Source: Ectobius pallidus | Lineage: Eukaryota > Arthropoda > Insecta > Blattodea > Ectobiidae | Direction: 5' to 3' | Assembly: GCA_964059195.1 (NCBI GenBank) | Contig: CAXKWD010000007.1 | Coordinates: forward strand, 56,023,620 to 56,087,619 | DNA length: 64,000 nucleotides | In this document: one piece after another, positions 45,520 through 56,588 of the stretch | Position numbering within the stretch: position 1 is the first letter of the stretch | Layout: every line of letters starts with the position of its first letter | Notes under the pieces: model-generated | Databases searched by the model: none | What the model was told of the DNA's origin: nothing | The model's input: only the letters and a program-made list of their open reading frames with translations | Program-made: the position numbers and the translations under genes

Positions 45520-45870
45520 ATCACTAATGGCGTAGTGGTTAAAGCGATAGACTATAACGCTAGCGGTCCCGGGATCGAATCTCCGTAGGTGCGAAAATTA
45601 TTAGGATCGGAATAGGTCCCAAATAGGTAGGTAGGGTGAAGGAGAGAAGGGAGGTAATAGGGAAAAGAGGAGAAGAGGAGAAGAGGAGAAAAGGGGAAAA
45701 TAAAAAATAAAAATTTCTGTGTTTCTAGTATTTCCGCCAGATGTCTCTGCGCTGCTACTAGTTCCACCATTACCTAATAGATGTCTCCCACTGTTTAAAA
45801 TAGTCCCCGCCCTACCCTCCTTCCCGGGCGAGTCCCGATAATGAGTATGGGAGGAGCTTAATTGGCACCT
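45520..45870 (+). repeat. tRNA-derived SINE
   Basis: Box A-like GGCGTAGTGGTTAAAGC (about 45529) and box B-like GGGATCGAATCTC (about 45572) stand about 43 bp apart as in a tRNA, followed by a non-tRNA body with G/A-rich repeats (45640-45700). The 3' limit is approximate. Confidence 0.6.
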
Positions 45871-46319
45871 TGTATTTGGTTTTTCCCCATCAGTTTTCAG
45901 TAATACATTTCAATTGTCAAATCAATTGCAGATGGCTTTGCCTACTTTTGTCATACCTTGGAAATAAAAGCATCGCGATCACTTGAATTTTGTAAGCCCA
46001 CTCTGGTCGATTCATTTGTTTATAATGTCAAGGCGTGCAGACATCTGAAATTTTCTCCCCAGACGAAAGAGGGATGAAGAATATAAGACTAAATGGGCAA
46101 ATATTGTTCGATTTGGATGAAACTCATTATGAAGGGGTTTTCTGGGCCAGGGAACTCGAATGTGAGGTTATTTTTCCCATGCTGCGCTTTCTAATTGTGG
46201 AATTCACTTCAAAGCCTGATTTTAACTGTTTTATTAACTAGGCCTATCAGTTGTTTAGTTTAGACCTATGAATGTTTTGTGTGCAAAGTGTTAATAAATA
46301 TAATATTTTAATTATTTTG

Positions 46320-46545
46320 CTCTTAATTTTTAGTGCGCGAAGCTGCATGAATCTGCTATAAGCTATAAAAAGCTATATCTAGCATTTTCTGAGGGAATAG
46401 TTTCAGTGTGATAAGTCGTTCTTCCTCATATTCGTATTCTAAATACTTATATAAAGAGCTAGAGTTTGAAAATCGAAAGTCCTTCGTAAGTTATTTTTCA
46501 ATTTACAAAATATAAAACCCGAGCGACGCTGGGCCTTTTAAGCTA
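46320..46545 (+). repeat. 3' end of dispersed repeat (Helitron-like candidate), plus copy
   Basis: Shares with 47958-48150 (inverted) the order AGCTATATCTAGCATTTTCT, GAGGGAATAGT, CTTCCTCAT, TATATAA, CTAGAGTTT, CGAAAGTCCT and ends AAACCCGAGCGACGCTGGGC with a small hairpin followed by CTAG. Ending in a GC-rich hairpin plus CTRR fits Helitrons, but no Rep/helicase gene is present. Confidence 0.5.
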
Positions 46546-47064
46546 GTATTAAATAATTCTTTGAGTCTACAAATCGAAACAGTTTGTAAATAAATAATTA
46601 ATATATATTTTTTTGGAAATTTTTATCACTATGACCTTGTCCAATGGTTTCCCTTTTGCAAGCCATGCATGTGTCACAGTACACTACTGTGGTATTTTTA
46701 AATACATTCTTAAAATTGAAAACTGACTACAACATTTGATATGTTGATTCCACAAAATAAGAGTGAAGTAACATTTTTAATTTTTATCAGATATATTTCT
46801 ACACAAATATATATTCATGATTTTTCAAAAGGACTGGTTCTTGAACTTTGTAGATAATACCCCTTGAACTTCTCTCTGTCAATAGAGTAGGTTAAAAAGT
46901 TAATAGGCCAACAAGAATTGTTCCACACTGATAGTAAAATCATGTAAGTGATAGTTTCCCCCCATGCCACAAAGCTTAAGATCTCGTCGCTGCTTTCAAG
47001 AAAGCAAAGAACTTCATAATGGAGACCAGACATCTTGCCAATATGTACATATTTTTACTGTATT

Positions 47065-47945
47065 ATAATCTTTATTAAGTGCCAGTATGGTACTTTATGA
47101 GATTGTGTGTGGGGGACAAAAAATGTCTGTCCGTCTGTCTGTACGCGCCTTAACTCAAATATGCTTTATCGGATTTTCATGAAACATAGTATACGCATTT
47201 CTAATGTCCATGGGAAGAACCCTATTGATATTGAACCAAATCGGTTCACTGGTACCGGCATCAAACCCAATTTAGTGTTTTCATTTAAAAGCGCCATAAC
47301 TCAAATACGTTTTATCAAATTTTCATGAAACGTGGTATACACATTTATAATGTCCATGGGAAGACGTCTGTTGATAATGGACCAAATCGGTTGGACGGTA
47401 CCGGAATAATGCCCAATTTAGAGCATTTTTATGGTATTATATAACAAAAGGCCCCATAACACAAATATGCTTTATCGGATTTCCATGAAAATTGGTACAC
47501 GCATTTATAACGTCCATGGCAAGAAGCCTATTAAATTTGAACCTAATCGGTTGACCGGTACCAGAATAACGGCTAATTAAAGGTCACATGTTTTTTTAAT
47601 TTTTGTCTACCGGCACAATTTGACAGTTACACTATTCCGTCACTTATGCTTATCAAACAACATGGTCAAACTGACTGAGTTGGCCAAATGGTAACGCCTT
47701 GGACTCGTATTCTGGATGTCCCCGGATCAAATCCCGGAGCGGGCCGATTTGTCATGGATTTTTTTAAATTTTATTTTTATTTTTATGTGAGTGCGCGATT
47801 GTCAAGGCATCACAAATCTGTAGTTCTGCTGACGCTGGTCGATTTTAATCTGATTAGAAAAACTTATTTTCTGCATATCATAATTGCAATTATAATTGAT
47901 TCAACAAAAACATACTGGTACTGTGTTATATCAGTTTAACTGATT
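47065..47945 (+). repeat. Dispersed repeat family R, copy 1
   Basis: Starts ATTAAGTGCCAGTATGGTAC and is shared almost throughout with 58655-59695. The first half consists of three tandem subunits of about 155 bp (near 47150, 47290 and 47450), each with CTCAAATAYGYTTTATCRRA, GTCCATGG and GGTTGACCGGTACC-like sequence. A tRNA-like segment follows (about 47677-47750: GAGTTGGCCAAATGGTAACG and GGATCAAATCCCGG), then a T-rich stretch and a conserved tail. Confidence 0.75.
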
Positions 47946-47954
47946 TTATTCAAA

Positions 47955-48968
47955 ACTAGTTTAAAAGGCCCGGCGCCGCCCGGGTTTTGTATTTTGTAGT
48001 ATGAAATAAACTTATGGAGGACTTTCGATGTAGAAACTCTAGGTCCTTATATAATACGTATGTAGAATTCTAAATGAGGAAGAAATACATATGACACTAA
48101 GACTATTCCCTCAGAAAACGCTAGATATAGCTTTTCATGGCTCATAGAGGATGTCGAATGTTGCATTCCATTGCTTCTATACACCATGCCTGGGAGTTCA
48201 AATAAGAAGAAAAAGAAATTCCGGGTACATAAGATTGTATTGTCTTGACAGTAAATTGTATTTCTCCCTCTCATATTACCATACAACCGTTTCCGGGCTG
48301 AAGTAAAAAAGAAAGTCAATATCACTTTCATACTTTCCTTCCCAAAAACCTGGAACATACTGCGAGCATAGGACTGAAAATGTTCCATCCCATTTTGTCT
48401 TCTTTTAGGTGCTTAGGGCCTCTGATAAACATCCCTAGGCCTATTTCCCACCTAATACAAAGCCTAAAGCTATGAGTGACGTATCAGTGAATACGATTTG
48501 TTACCGACTTCCGATATAGCATACTCACTGGCACACACTTAAGTTGTCCCTGCAATATGACCGCTTATTCTACATCAAAATGTGAAGTGAGAAAATGATA
48601 TTTTCCATGTTGAGGGTAGAGAAAGTTATTTGACTGCTTTATTTTCGTGGATTTTATTCTTCAAGAATTGCTTTCACAAATGTATTATGTACATCGATAG
48701 TATCAGAATTTGTTAAAGCCCATAGTTTGCAAAGCCCTATGTAAACACCGTAAACAATACTTTCATTATGTAAACAATTGAAAGCAGAACTCTCTATTGC
48801 CTCATTTCACATTTCCGACTTTTCCTGTGGATTTTCCAAAAATTTTCTTTCATACAAACCTTGTCCTGACAATTACGAACACAAAAAAAAAAGAATCAGC
48901 CAAATCGGTCGAGCCGTTCTCAAGTGATGCTCCGTCATACATTTTGGATATTCATTTTTACTAATATA
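47955..48968 (-). mobile_element. Non-autonomous Helitron-like element (candidate)
   Basis: On the minus strand it starts near TCTATATTAGTAAAAATGAA (48968), passes GAGAACGGCTCGACCGATTT, and ends with ACCCGGGCGGCGCCGGGCC followed by TTTTAAACTAG at 47958. TC start, hairpin and CTAG end are the expected Helitron ends. No coding sequence. The call rests on the termini only. Confidence 0.45.
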
Positions 48969-50242
48969 GATGGAATTCTTTTTCTTTGCACAAAACGATC
49001 TAGTTGAATACAGTTTGTGTTGAATTTTAATGGTAATTTAAATAAGCTTAGTGAATGTTTCTTCTAATGATAATTATTTCGAGACCTAGGAATACGTCAT
49101 GCCAACCTGTAAACCAAAGATGTTATCTTTTCAGTATGTATACAGTGGCGCAGCAAGCTTAGTGGTACCCGGTGCGGAAAATTTCTTGTCACCCCCCCCC
49201 CCATTTAAATTATGAAAAGATGGAACAGTTCCAAGTGTTATTTTTTGGAAAGTCAAAGGTAATCCCACAAGAGTTTATCGATAGATGCAGCTGCAATGAA
49301 TTTATCTGATGTAACTCGTAAACGCAACGATTATACAAAATTAGTAATAATTACTTTGATATATAAAAACAAAACTAAGCTCCGAAATCATGGCATACTA
49401 TGAACCAACCATCCCTAAAGCAATTCGAGTTACCATGTTGTCACCATGTTGTAACCAGTGCTACCAACGGTGCATATAAGACACAGTTAACCTAATTCAG
49501 GTCAACTAATGCCAGAATAGAATAAAAGCACACAACTGCCTTTCATCGAATCAAAACTGAGTTTTTAGTCAATGTACATTTATATTATTTCAATTTCCAA
49601 ACAAGTAATGTTTTCGAAAAAATAATGTATTTTCATTCTCCTTACTGGCAGTATGTGACGTATTAGTCACCACACGTTGATGCCTTACGTATCCAGTGAT
49701 GAGCTGACGTTTTATCACGATAAAATCGCATCCTCTTATTAATAGCAAACATTTTGTAATATAAAGATCGTGATTGGTCTATATCCGTGGAATTGCTAAA
49801 CGTTATTGGTCAATATCAAATACGTGTATAAATAGAGTAGTCAGACAAAATTGCATCCTGTTACTAATAGCAAGCATTTTAGAAGATAAACAGTCGTGAT
49901 TGACTATGTATAATGGAAAAGAATTAAAACTGTTAATTTCATATTTGAGTAATAGAAAACAAATGGTGGCTTTGGGTAACAACACTTCCTCTCTTCAAAT
50001 TATAAAAGCAGGAGTTCCACAAGGATCAATTTTGGGGCCTTTCCTTTTCATAGTATTAATGAATGACTTACCATCTAATCTTCAATGCAAATCAGTTCTT
50101 TATGCGTATGACACAACTTTCTTAACAGTCAATAGGAATCTTGATCTAGTAAAGATAAATGAGAAAGTAAATTTTGAAAAAGCGACTGCATGGTTAAAGG
50201 CTAAAAATTTACAAATAAATGAAACTAAAACTGAACACATAT

Positions 50243-51324
50243 AAATTGAAACTTGAGATGGAGGTTTAACATACGTAACTTCACTTAATTCAAGCACTAA
50301 CCTGAACATGTTTCGAGCAAACTTCATGACTCATCATCAGCTATACTCCATCTGTCTGTTGTGTATTGGCAGCAATTCCTGGTGGTTGTTTAATGAACTT
50401 CTTGATGAGATCCATCCCCGCGGGTATTTCGAAATTCATGAGTTGGTCCTGATTTTTGTAAATATAAATCTTTTCCCAAATTGTGAGCTGTTTGTGTCCT
50501 TGGACACATTTTAGAAGTTCCGGTTCCACATTTATTTCATGGTCTTTCTCCCATACATGTGCAGCTATTGCCGATTTATCAGTTTGTCCATACTTTACAT
50601 GTCTCAAGTGTTCTTTAGACCTAATCTCCTAATTTCTTTTTGTTTTTCCTATGTATTTTTGGTTACAATCTTTACAGTTAAATTGATATATGCCAGATTT
50701 TTTGTTTTGAGGAATATGATCTAGGTTATTGGATTTAAGTAAATTTTTTATACTATATTTATTTACTGGAGCTGTGGTAATGTTGTATTCCTTGAACACT
50801 TTTCTGAATTTTCCATCTGCCCATGGGTGGTATGTTATTTTCTTGTAGATAACATCCTCTTTTTCTTTTTTGAGTGTGGTAATTTCTTTGATATGTTTTT
50901 GTTGACTGTATTTCTTAACTTTCTTTATGATTAGGTCCTTGTGGAAATTGGCAATAGCTGCACATGTATGAGAGAAAGACCATGAAATAAATGTGGAACC
51001 GGAACTTCTAAAATGTGTCCAAGGACACAAACAGCTCACAATTTGGGAAAAGATTTATATTTACAAAAATCAGGACCAACTCATGAATTTCGAAATACCC
51101 GCGGGGATGGATCTCATCAAGAAGTTCATTAAACAACCACCAGGAATTGCTGCCAATACACAACAGACAGATGGAGTATAGCTGATGATGAGTCATGAAG
51201 TTTGCTCGAAACATGTTCAGGTTAGTGCTTGAATTAAGTGAAGTTACGTATGTTAAACCTTCATCTCAAGTTTCAATTTGATTATAACTTCACTATATAA
51301 ACTTCCTACAAATTCTAGGATTAT
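50243..51324 (-). mobile_element. Penelope-like element, truncated, with inverted end
   Basis: Flanked by the 11-bp duplication TGAACACATAT (50232-50242 and 51325-51335). About 310 bp at the left (50243-50555) recur inverted at the right (about 50968-51279), a structure typical of Penelope insertions. Both arms hold GATGATGAGTCATGAAG and CTCGAAACATGTTC, the usual terminal motif. The minus strand encodes the C-terminal part of the Penelope protein. Confidence 0.85.
50341..50940 (-). pseudogene. Penelope-like protein C-terminus with GIY-YIG nuclease
   Basis: From about 50940 the minus strand reads a lysine-rich linker, then TYHPWADGKFRKVFKEYNI and KSGIYQFNCKDCNQKYIGKT, which is the GIY-YIG endonuclease start with the CxxC seen in Penelope elements. 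After a TAG at about 50632 the frame changes or restarts and gives LRHVKYGQTDKSAIAAHVWE and KDHEINVEPELLKCV, the second half of that domain with the HEINV-type block. The reverse transcriptase is missing. GIY-YIG cuts the target DNA. The second half is present again, inverted, at 50993-51181. Confidence 0.85.
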
Positions 51325-51622
51325 GAACACATATATTTTGATTTAAGAAATAATAACTCGGAAAATTGTAAATCGGTAAAGCTACTTGGAATCTACTTGG
51401 ACAGCCAATTAGCTTGGAAGACCCACATAGAGAACGTATGTAAAAAACTCTCAAGAGTTACCTTTTTGTTAAGTAAATTAAAGTTATGTATTGGAAGGGA
51501 TAAGTTGATCACAGCATACTATGCCTTCTTTCACACTCACATACAATATGGAATACTTTTGTGGGGTAATAGTGCACATATGAAAGAAGCTTTTATATGG
51601 CAGAAGAAAGCTGTCAGAATTA

Positions 51623-54188
51623 CAGTGAAAACTGTTGAAAACGGAACCTGAATATGGCGGAATCCTATTCATTTCGGAAAAAAATATCGGTCCCGGCGAA
51701 AATCATATGCATATGCATGTTATTTTTCCTGAATAAATCGGAAACTGTGCAACGTGGAAACGGACAGGATCCGCCACTGATCAAATCGGAATTTTCTTTC
51801 TGAAACATTCCGAGAATTTAAGCCATAGTGGCAAACCTTTTCTTTAAATCTCTCTGCCAAGGGAGCGGGTTGTATGTTAATGAGTCTTACCTTATTGTAA
51901 AAGGAGAATCCCGTTTCTGTCCCAAACCGATGCCTGCAGGATACATAACGGTACCTGCGATGAGAGGACAAGGGCTTTGTGCTCACATTCTTTTATTCTT
52001 ACGGTCTTCTGAAAATAAACCTCACACACACTTTGTTCTGTTAGCAGGTGCCAGTACTTTTAGTCGTTCATTTACAGCTCTGCAGTGAACTTAAACGATG
52101 TCTCGTAAAAATGTAGGGCTAACATTAGGTGACAAAATGAAAGTGATTGAAATGCATGAGTAAGAGAAGAGAAGTGTTCGTGAAATTATGTTTAAATTTA
52201 AGTGCGGAAAAACTCAAATCTATGACACATTGAAAAACAAAGAACGTATCAAAGGTGAGTGGATTGAAGGCAATAATCCTGAAATGAAAAGGAAACAGAA
52301 GACTACAGGCTATGAAGAAATTAACGAATTGTTATGGGAGTTGTTTACTCACGCTCGATCCAAGAATATGCCAATTTCTGGACCTATTCTGCAGAGCCAA
52401 GCTCTTGAACTTGCAAAGAAGTTAAATAAGCCCGAATTCAAAGCTTCTAATGGATGGCTAGAAAGCTTCAGAAAGAGACATAAAATCGTGTGGAATCAGG
52501 TGTGTGGAGAAGCGAGTGACGTTAACACTACGGTTGTTTCTGAATGGCAAGAGAAGCTTAAAACGTTACTGGAGGGGTATGACGTAAATGACATTTTCAA
52601 TGGAGACGAGACTGGATTATTCTTTAGGGCACTTCCCACAAAATCCCTCTGTTTACGCGGAGAAAAATGTATAGGCGGCAAGATGTCCAAAGAAAGGTTA
52701 ACTGTTTTTCTTTGTGCAAATATGGCGGGAAGACTTGAAAAACCGCTAGTGATAGGCAAAGCAGCCAAACCTCGCTGCTTTAAACACTTGGACATTAACA
52801 AGCTGCCTGTTGTTTGGAGAGCAAACAGAAGAGCCTGGATGACAGCGGCATTGATGGAGGAATGGCTCAACAGTTTCAATGCCAGAATGAAGAAAGAAAA
52901 TCGACATGTTCTGCTTTTCCTCGACAACGCTACCTGTCACCCGCATATCAAGTTGTCCAACGTGTTTCTGGCTTGGTTTCCTCCCAACACCACAAGCGTC
53001 ACCCAGCCCATGGATCAAGGTGTGATATACACCCTGAAAAGCCACTACAGAAGATTAGTGCTTCAGGCAATAGTCGCCAAGATGGAAGATGCGTGCAGCG
53101 CTAGTGATTTCGCGAAATCAATTTCTGTACTGGATGCAGTAAACTGGATTCACATGGCAGCGCAGAAGATAAAAGAAGAGACGGTAATTAAATGCTTCAA
53201 AAAGGCATATTTTCTTCCCTACTCTGAGGATGCAGTAAACATCGATGAAGCAGAAGATAATGTGCACTTCATAGAAACCTTATGTACGGCAGGACAGTTT
53301 GACATTGATGCCAGTACATATGTGAACAATGACAACGAAGTTTCTACATATGAAACAAATGATTCTGCGGTAGAAATAATTGAGAGGAGGGTTAATCAAT
53401 CAGCTGCTAATGATGATGATGATGATGATGATGAAAATGACGAAGAAGAAAATGATGAAGCTGATGAAGCGCCAACTGTCAAGAGCTTTTCTGACGCTCT
53501 CAACAGTGTTAAGGGGCTGCAGATTTTCGCTGCGAATAAAAACCTGAGCGAACTGCATGAACATTTATGCAAAGTAAAAGAATGTTTGGAGACATGCGCT
53601 ATTCAGCGCAACACCAAGCAGGTAAAATTGACTGATCTGTGGAACTTGAACAAAACCAACAACTAAATGTAAAAATGTGCTTTGTGACCTGCAGTACTCT
53701 AGTGACGTGATACAAACAGTAATTATTTTATTTTATTCTACTTCAGTAAGAAATACGTCATAATGTGTGTAAATTTTTAATTTATTGTTCTTAAATTCAG
53801 GTTATGTTTGTAAAAACAGCAGTGATCTAACAGAGACACCAAAGGATTACATTACAGAGCCTTAATTTGACCTAAGTACTGTAGGCCTACTGCATGAAAA
53901 AAAATGTTTTAAATACTGTATATTGTTTTGTAAATACAGTACAATATTATTGTGGTTCTTTTTGACACTTAATTACAGTAGGCCTAGAACTTAATGTACT
54001 GTAATTCGTTGCAATCTTAAACGCGATACCCACAGTGCAATAAGAGCATGAGTTATTTACAATGCTGTGTTTAATATGTATTGCATCCTGAGTAACATTT
54101 TATCATTTTGTCTTCATAAGACGGAAACATGTCCAAATCGGAAAAAATGTTTGGAACGTTAGATGTCCGTCTTGAGCAGTTTTCACTG
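51623..54188 (+). mobile_element. pogo/Tigger-type DNA transposon
   Basis: A 2566-bp element flanked by TA (51621-51622, 54189-54190). Its inverted ends are CAGTGAAAACTGTTGAAAAC and, reversed, CAGTGAAAACTGCTCAAGAC. It holds one long transposase frame. It is inserted in the LINE. Confidence 0.92.
52098..53666 (+). pseudogene. Tigger-like transposase with one nonsense codon
   Basis: The natural ATG is probably at 52098 (MSRKNVGLTLGDKMKVIEMH), and one TAA at 52161 interrupts the N-terminal CENP-B/psq helix-turn-helix. Downstream the frame is open for 492 codons from 52188. Domains from 52188: rest of the first helix-turn-helix with KCGKTQIYDTLKN (1-20), second CENP-B-type DNA-binding domain with GWLESFRKRH (45-110), DDE_1 catalytic core with DETGLFF, LLFLDNATCHPH and VTQPMDQGVI (135-285, three Asp in place), and an acidic Asp/Glu tail near 400-420. 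These enzymes cut and paste at TA. With only one visible lesion this copy died recently, unless translation starts downstream of the stop. Confidence 0.9.
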
Positions 54189-55439
54189 TATAATGGGTTT
54201 GAAAAATACTCAATCGTGTAGACGTGTGTTCACTACATTAAAAATAATGACTTTACTATGCCTATATATTTATTCATGTCTCGTATTTGGTAAGGAACAC
54301 TTTAACACATACGCTCTTAGGTCTGAAGTCCATACTTATGATACGAGGAACAAACATAATATTGAGGTTCCGAATGTTAGACTAAGTAAAACAACTAATA
54401 GTCATAGGTATCTTAGTCTAAAATTTTTTAATCACTTACCTTTAGCAGCACGAGAAGTGACAACAAATCATTTTAAATAAGTTCTTAAGAGGTGGCTAAG
54501 AAAGAAAGCTTTTTACAGTTATAAGGAATTTATTGAAGCAGTGTTTGCGATTTAGTTTTTTAAAAGTTTCAACATAATGTAAGGATTGTTAATTTATTTA
54601 AGTTTTAACAGTATAATTATGTGATTGTGTATTTTTTTTAACCTGATCTTTAGTATATATGGGACTATGTATAAGTAATACTGTAGTTTTTATATATTAT
54701 ATTATGTATGTATATATTTTATATGCTGACAAGATCTATTGCTTGTATAGGCCCAAGGATCAATAAAGTTTATTATTATTATATCCGTGGAGTTGTTAAA
54801 AACGTTATTGATCAATATCAAACACGCGGCACATTAATGGAATAGTCTACCTAACAAAGTAAGAATTACTACTTAAATTTTTTCTTTTTCCTAACCTTGA
54901 TCTCTGCAAATCTTGAAATTACTTCATCAAAGTCAATTTCCTTCGCTACTTTGTTTTCAATGGACAACATAGCTAAACCAGAGAGCGGAGTTTAGTTTCC
55001 CATACGAATGTGTAGATGGACTTGTTACACGGACCACAGCTTGTATTCCATCACTCTCATGGCTCACTCGTACTGGACAACAAAAATTCCAACTAACTGT
55101 TGACACTATTCACATGTAATTGCCAGTGTCCAAATTCCTTTCTCATGACTTCTCTATATGTTCATTTTCTAACTTATCAATAATACTATTATTTCTAACT
55201 TTTTTCTTATGTTGAGAACAATCCTTCTCTTTCAAAATTATATAAACCAAGGGGGTACAATACAAACACTGTGGAAGCTAGCAAACGGGACAAACAGAAG
55301 CTGGCTCTCACTGCCATTATGCAGGTCAGACAGACCAAAGTTTATTCACACTCAAGCAGAAATCAAACACTGTAATTGCAAAATGTAAATTATTTCTCGA
55401 CTCTAGCTACCAACCCCTAACACTTAACGCTTTGAGACA

Positions 55440-55735
55440 TTCTATATTCCCTATACAGGCCATGGAGGCCCAGATGGTTCCAGGAGGTTGAGACTCCCAT
55501 ATTTTGGACATTCGGCATGTGGTGGTAAGGTTGTAGGCCATATGCACCAGCCACCTTTACCCCCAGGATTGCTCCTGGTGCTCATTTCTGTTAGAGGCTG
55601 AGTCGACCCCAGGGCCATAGTGCCACCAGAAGGATTAGGCCAATTGAAAAACCCCGACCTCATTGGGAATCAAACTCACGACCTTCCAGTTTGTAGCGCA
55701 GCACCTCAACCACTACGCTACGGCGTACCCCGACA
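55440..55735 (-). repeat. tRNA-derived SINE
   Basis: On the minus strand the head (55735-55660) has box A-like TAGCGTAGTGGTTGAGG and box B-like GTGAGTTTGATTCCC, followed by a G/C-richer body (CACTATGGCCCTGGGGTCGA, CCAGGAGCAATCC) ending near 55440. An apparent open frame in the body is not a gene. Confidence 0.75.
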
Positions 55736-56465
55736 TTCTATATTAGCCTTATGTAATATGTTGGCAAATTCTACAATATAAAAAAGTTATAACTATAAAA
55801 AAATTACACTGATATGATTTGAAAGTTTGAAATTTTCTCTTTTAAATGGTGTATAATTGTATTAAACGCATGAACGGAATCTTTACTTCCAATAATATGG
55901 AAACATGACAAATTGGTGATAAAAATGTCGAAAGAACAAACTGTAAAGTGCATTCTAGATTATTAACCTGAACTTTCTGAAAATTCTTCTTGAATATAAT
56001 TAAGATAGTCATCTCAAAAGCATGCCATTTCCTTGCCTACTGCTGAAAAATATGCTGCAAACAAATTACACTGGTCTCTAAACAAATGAAAGAAAATGCA
56101 ATCTAGCAGTAGGTAAGGTAATTATAAGATCGAAAAGAGTATGCACAACAATAAAATTCTGTCAAATCTTGGAACACTTGTACAAAATGCATGGAAAGGA
56201 TGACCTGTCAAATGATGGAATCCACATTTTTTGCAAGTTTCTGAAAACTGACAATTGATGGAATTAGCTGTCAAAGTGTCAAGTCCTTGGCAGCAATTAA
56301 GGACAGGGCAAGTTAAAAATACATAAAGTAATATTTCTATTGCTTTTTTTCTGGACACCCACACTGCACGTCTATTAAAAGAAAAGATGACTGACCTTCT
56401 AAATTTTTGTTTTACTCTTCAAACAAGGCCATCCATCTCCAACATATATGGGAGAAAATACTCAC

Positions 56466-56588
56466 ATCCTGAGTGACAGAATGAAGAAGTCCGCTGTAAG
56501 GAATGTTTGCATTAAACCGCTCTACAGCTTCAGAAAATTGCATTTTTGCAGGAGGCTGCTGTAAGATTCGCAGATGATGTGATTCAGT
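56466..56588 (-). CDS. DNAJC13: DNAJC13/Rme-8 exon A
   Basis: A 123-nt exon, phase 0 at both ends. The acceptor TTTACAG ends at 56589 and the donor GTGAGT starts at 56465. Its 41 codons begin [14 protein letters not shown] and include [20 protein letters not shown], then end TQD. This is the segment that precedes the GLF..NKEKL exon in DNAJC13. It is intact. More 5' exons should follow at higher coordinates but none is recognisable before the mitochondrial sequence at 60115. Confidence 0.9.

Larger units (their letters stand above)
49906..54540 (+). pseudogene. Non-LTR reverse transcriptase C-terminal part, in three pieces
   Basis: Piece 1 (49906-50242) has AGVPQGSILGPFLFIVLMND and an active site reading YAYD instead of YADD. 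Piece 2 (51336-51621) has LLGIYLDSQLAWKTHIENV and the QYGILLWG motif. Piece 3 (54191-54478) has the typical C-terminus with YIYSCLVFG, YDTRNKHNI and FFNHLPL, closed by TAA at 54478, though homologous sequence goes on to about 54540. Removing the pogo element with one TA (2568 bp, a multiple of three) rejoins pieces 2 and 3 in frame. The protein would copy LINE RNA at the target site; truncation and the mutated active site show it is dead. Confidence 0.85.
49905..54780 (+). mobile_element. 5'-truncated LINE split by two insertions
   Basis: Begins in the reverse transcriptase domain and ends with a polyadenylation-like AATAAA followed by a (TTA)n tail (54760-54780). A Penelope-like element (50243-51324) and a pogo/Tigger element (51623-54188) split it. 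Without these the LINE is about 1.2 kb. Confidence 0.85.
49728..54860 (+). repeat. Two-copy tandem repeat split by a LINE
   Basis: The first copy (49728-49848) and second copy (49849-49904 continued at 54781-54860) share CATCCTSTTAYTAATAGCAA, GTGATTG, ATCCGTGGARTTG and TTATTGRTCAATATCAAA in order, about 120 bp per unit. The LINE lies inside the second copy, so its limits can be read off: 49905 and 54780. Confidence 0.75.
15378..56465 (-). other. Giant DNAJC13 intron (41.1 kb)
   Basis: Bounded by donor GTGAGT at 56465 and an acceptor ending at 15378. It holds both BEL/Pao elements, the Gypsy element, the split LINE with its passengers and most of the repeats listed. Stretches where I see no gene: 16225-17625 and 17720-19165 (AT-rich, no repeats), 34925-35440, 37110-38495 (AT-rich, with TAAT-rich sequence 37700-37810), 46550-47060, 48970-49725 (with a C run at 49191-49202), 54862-55435 and 55740-56460. 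Confidence 0.85.

Noticed and set aside
47100..47600. CRISPR-like array of regularly spaced repeats
   Set aside because: The three ~155-bp subunits are imperfect tandem copies in a eukaryotic repeat, not short identical repeats with unique spacers.
53400..53470. Simple (GAT)n repeat
   Set aside because: It is in frame in the Tigger transposase and encodes its acidic tail, a normal feature of the family.
55451..55663. 70-codon Pro/Gly-rich open frame on the minus strand
   Set aside because: It is the body of a tRNA-derived SINE.
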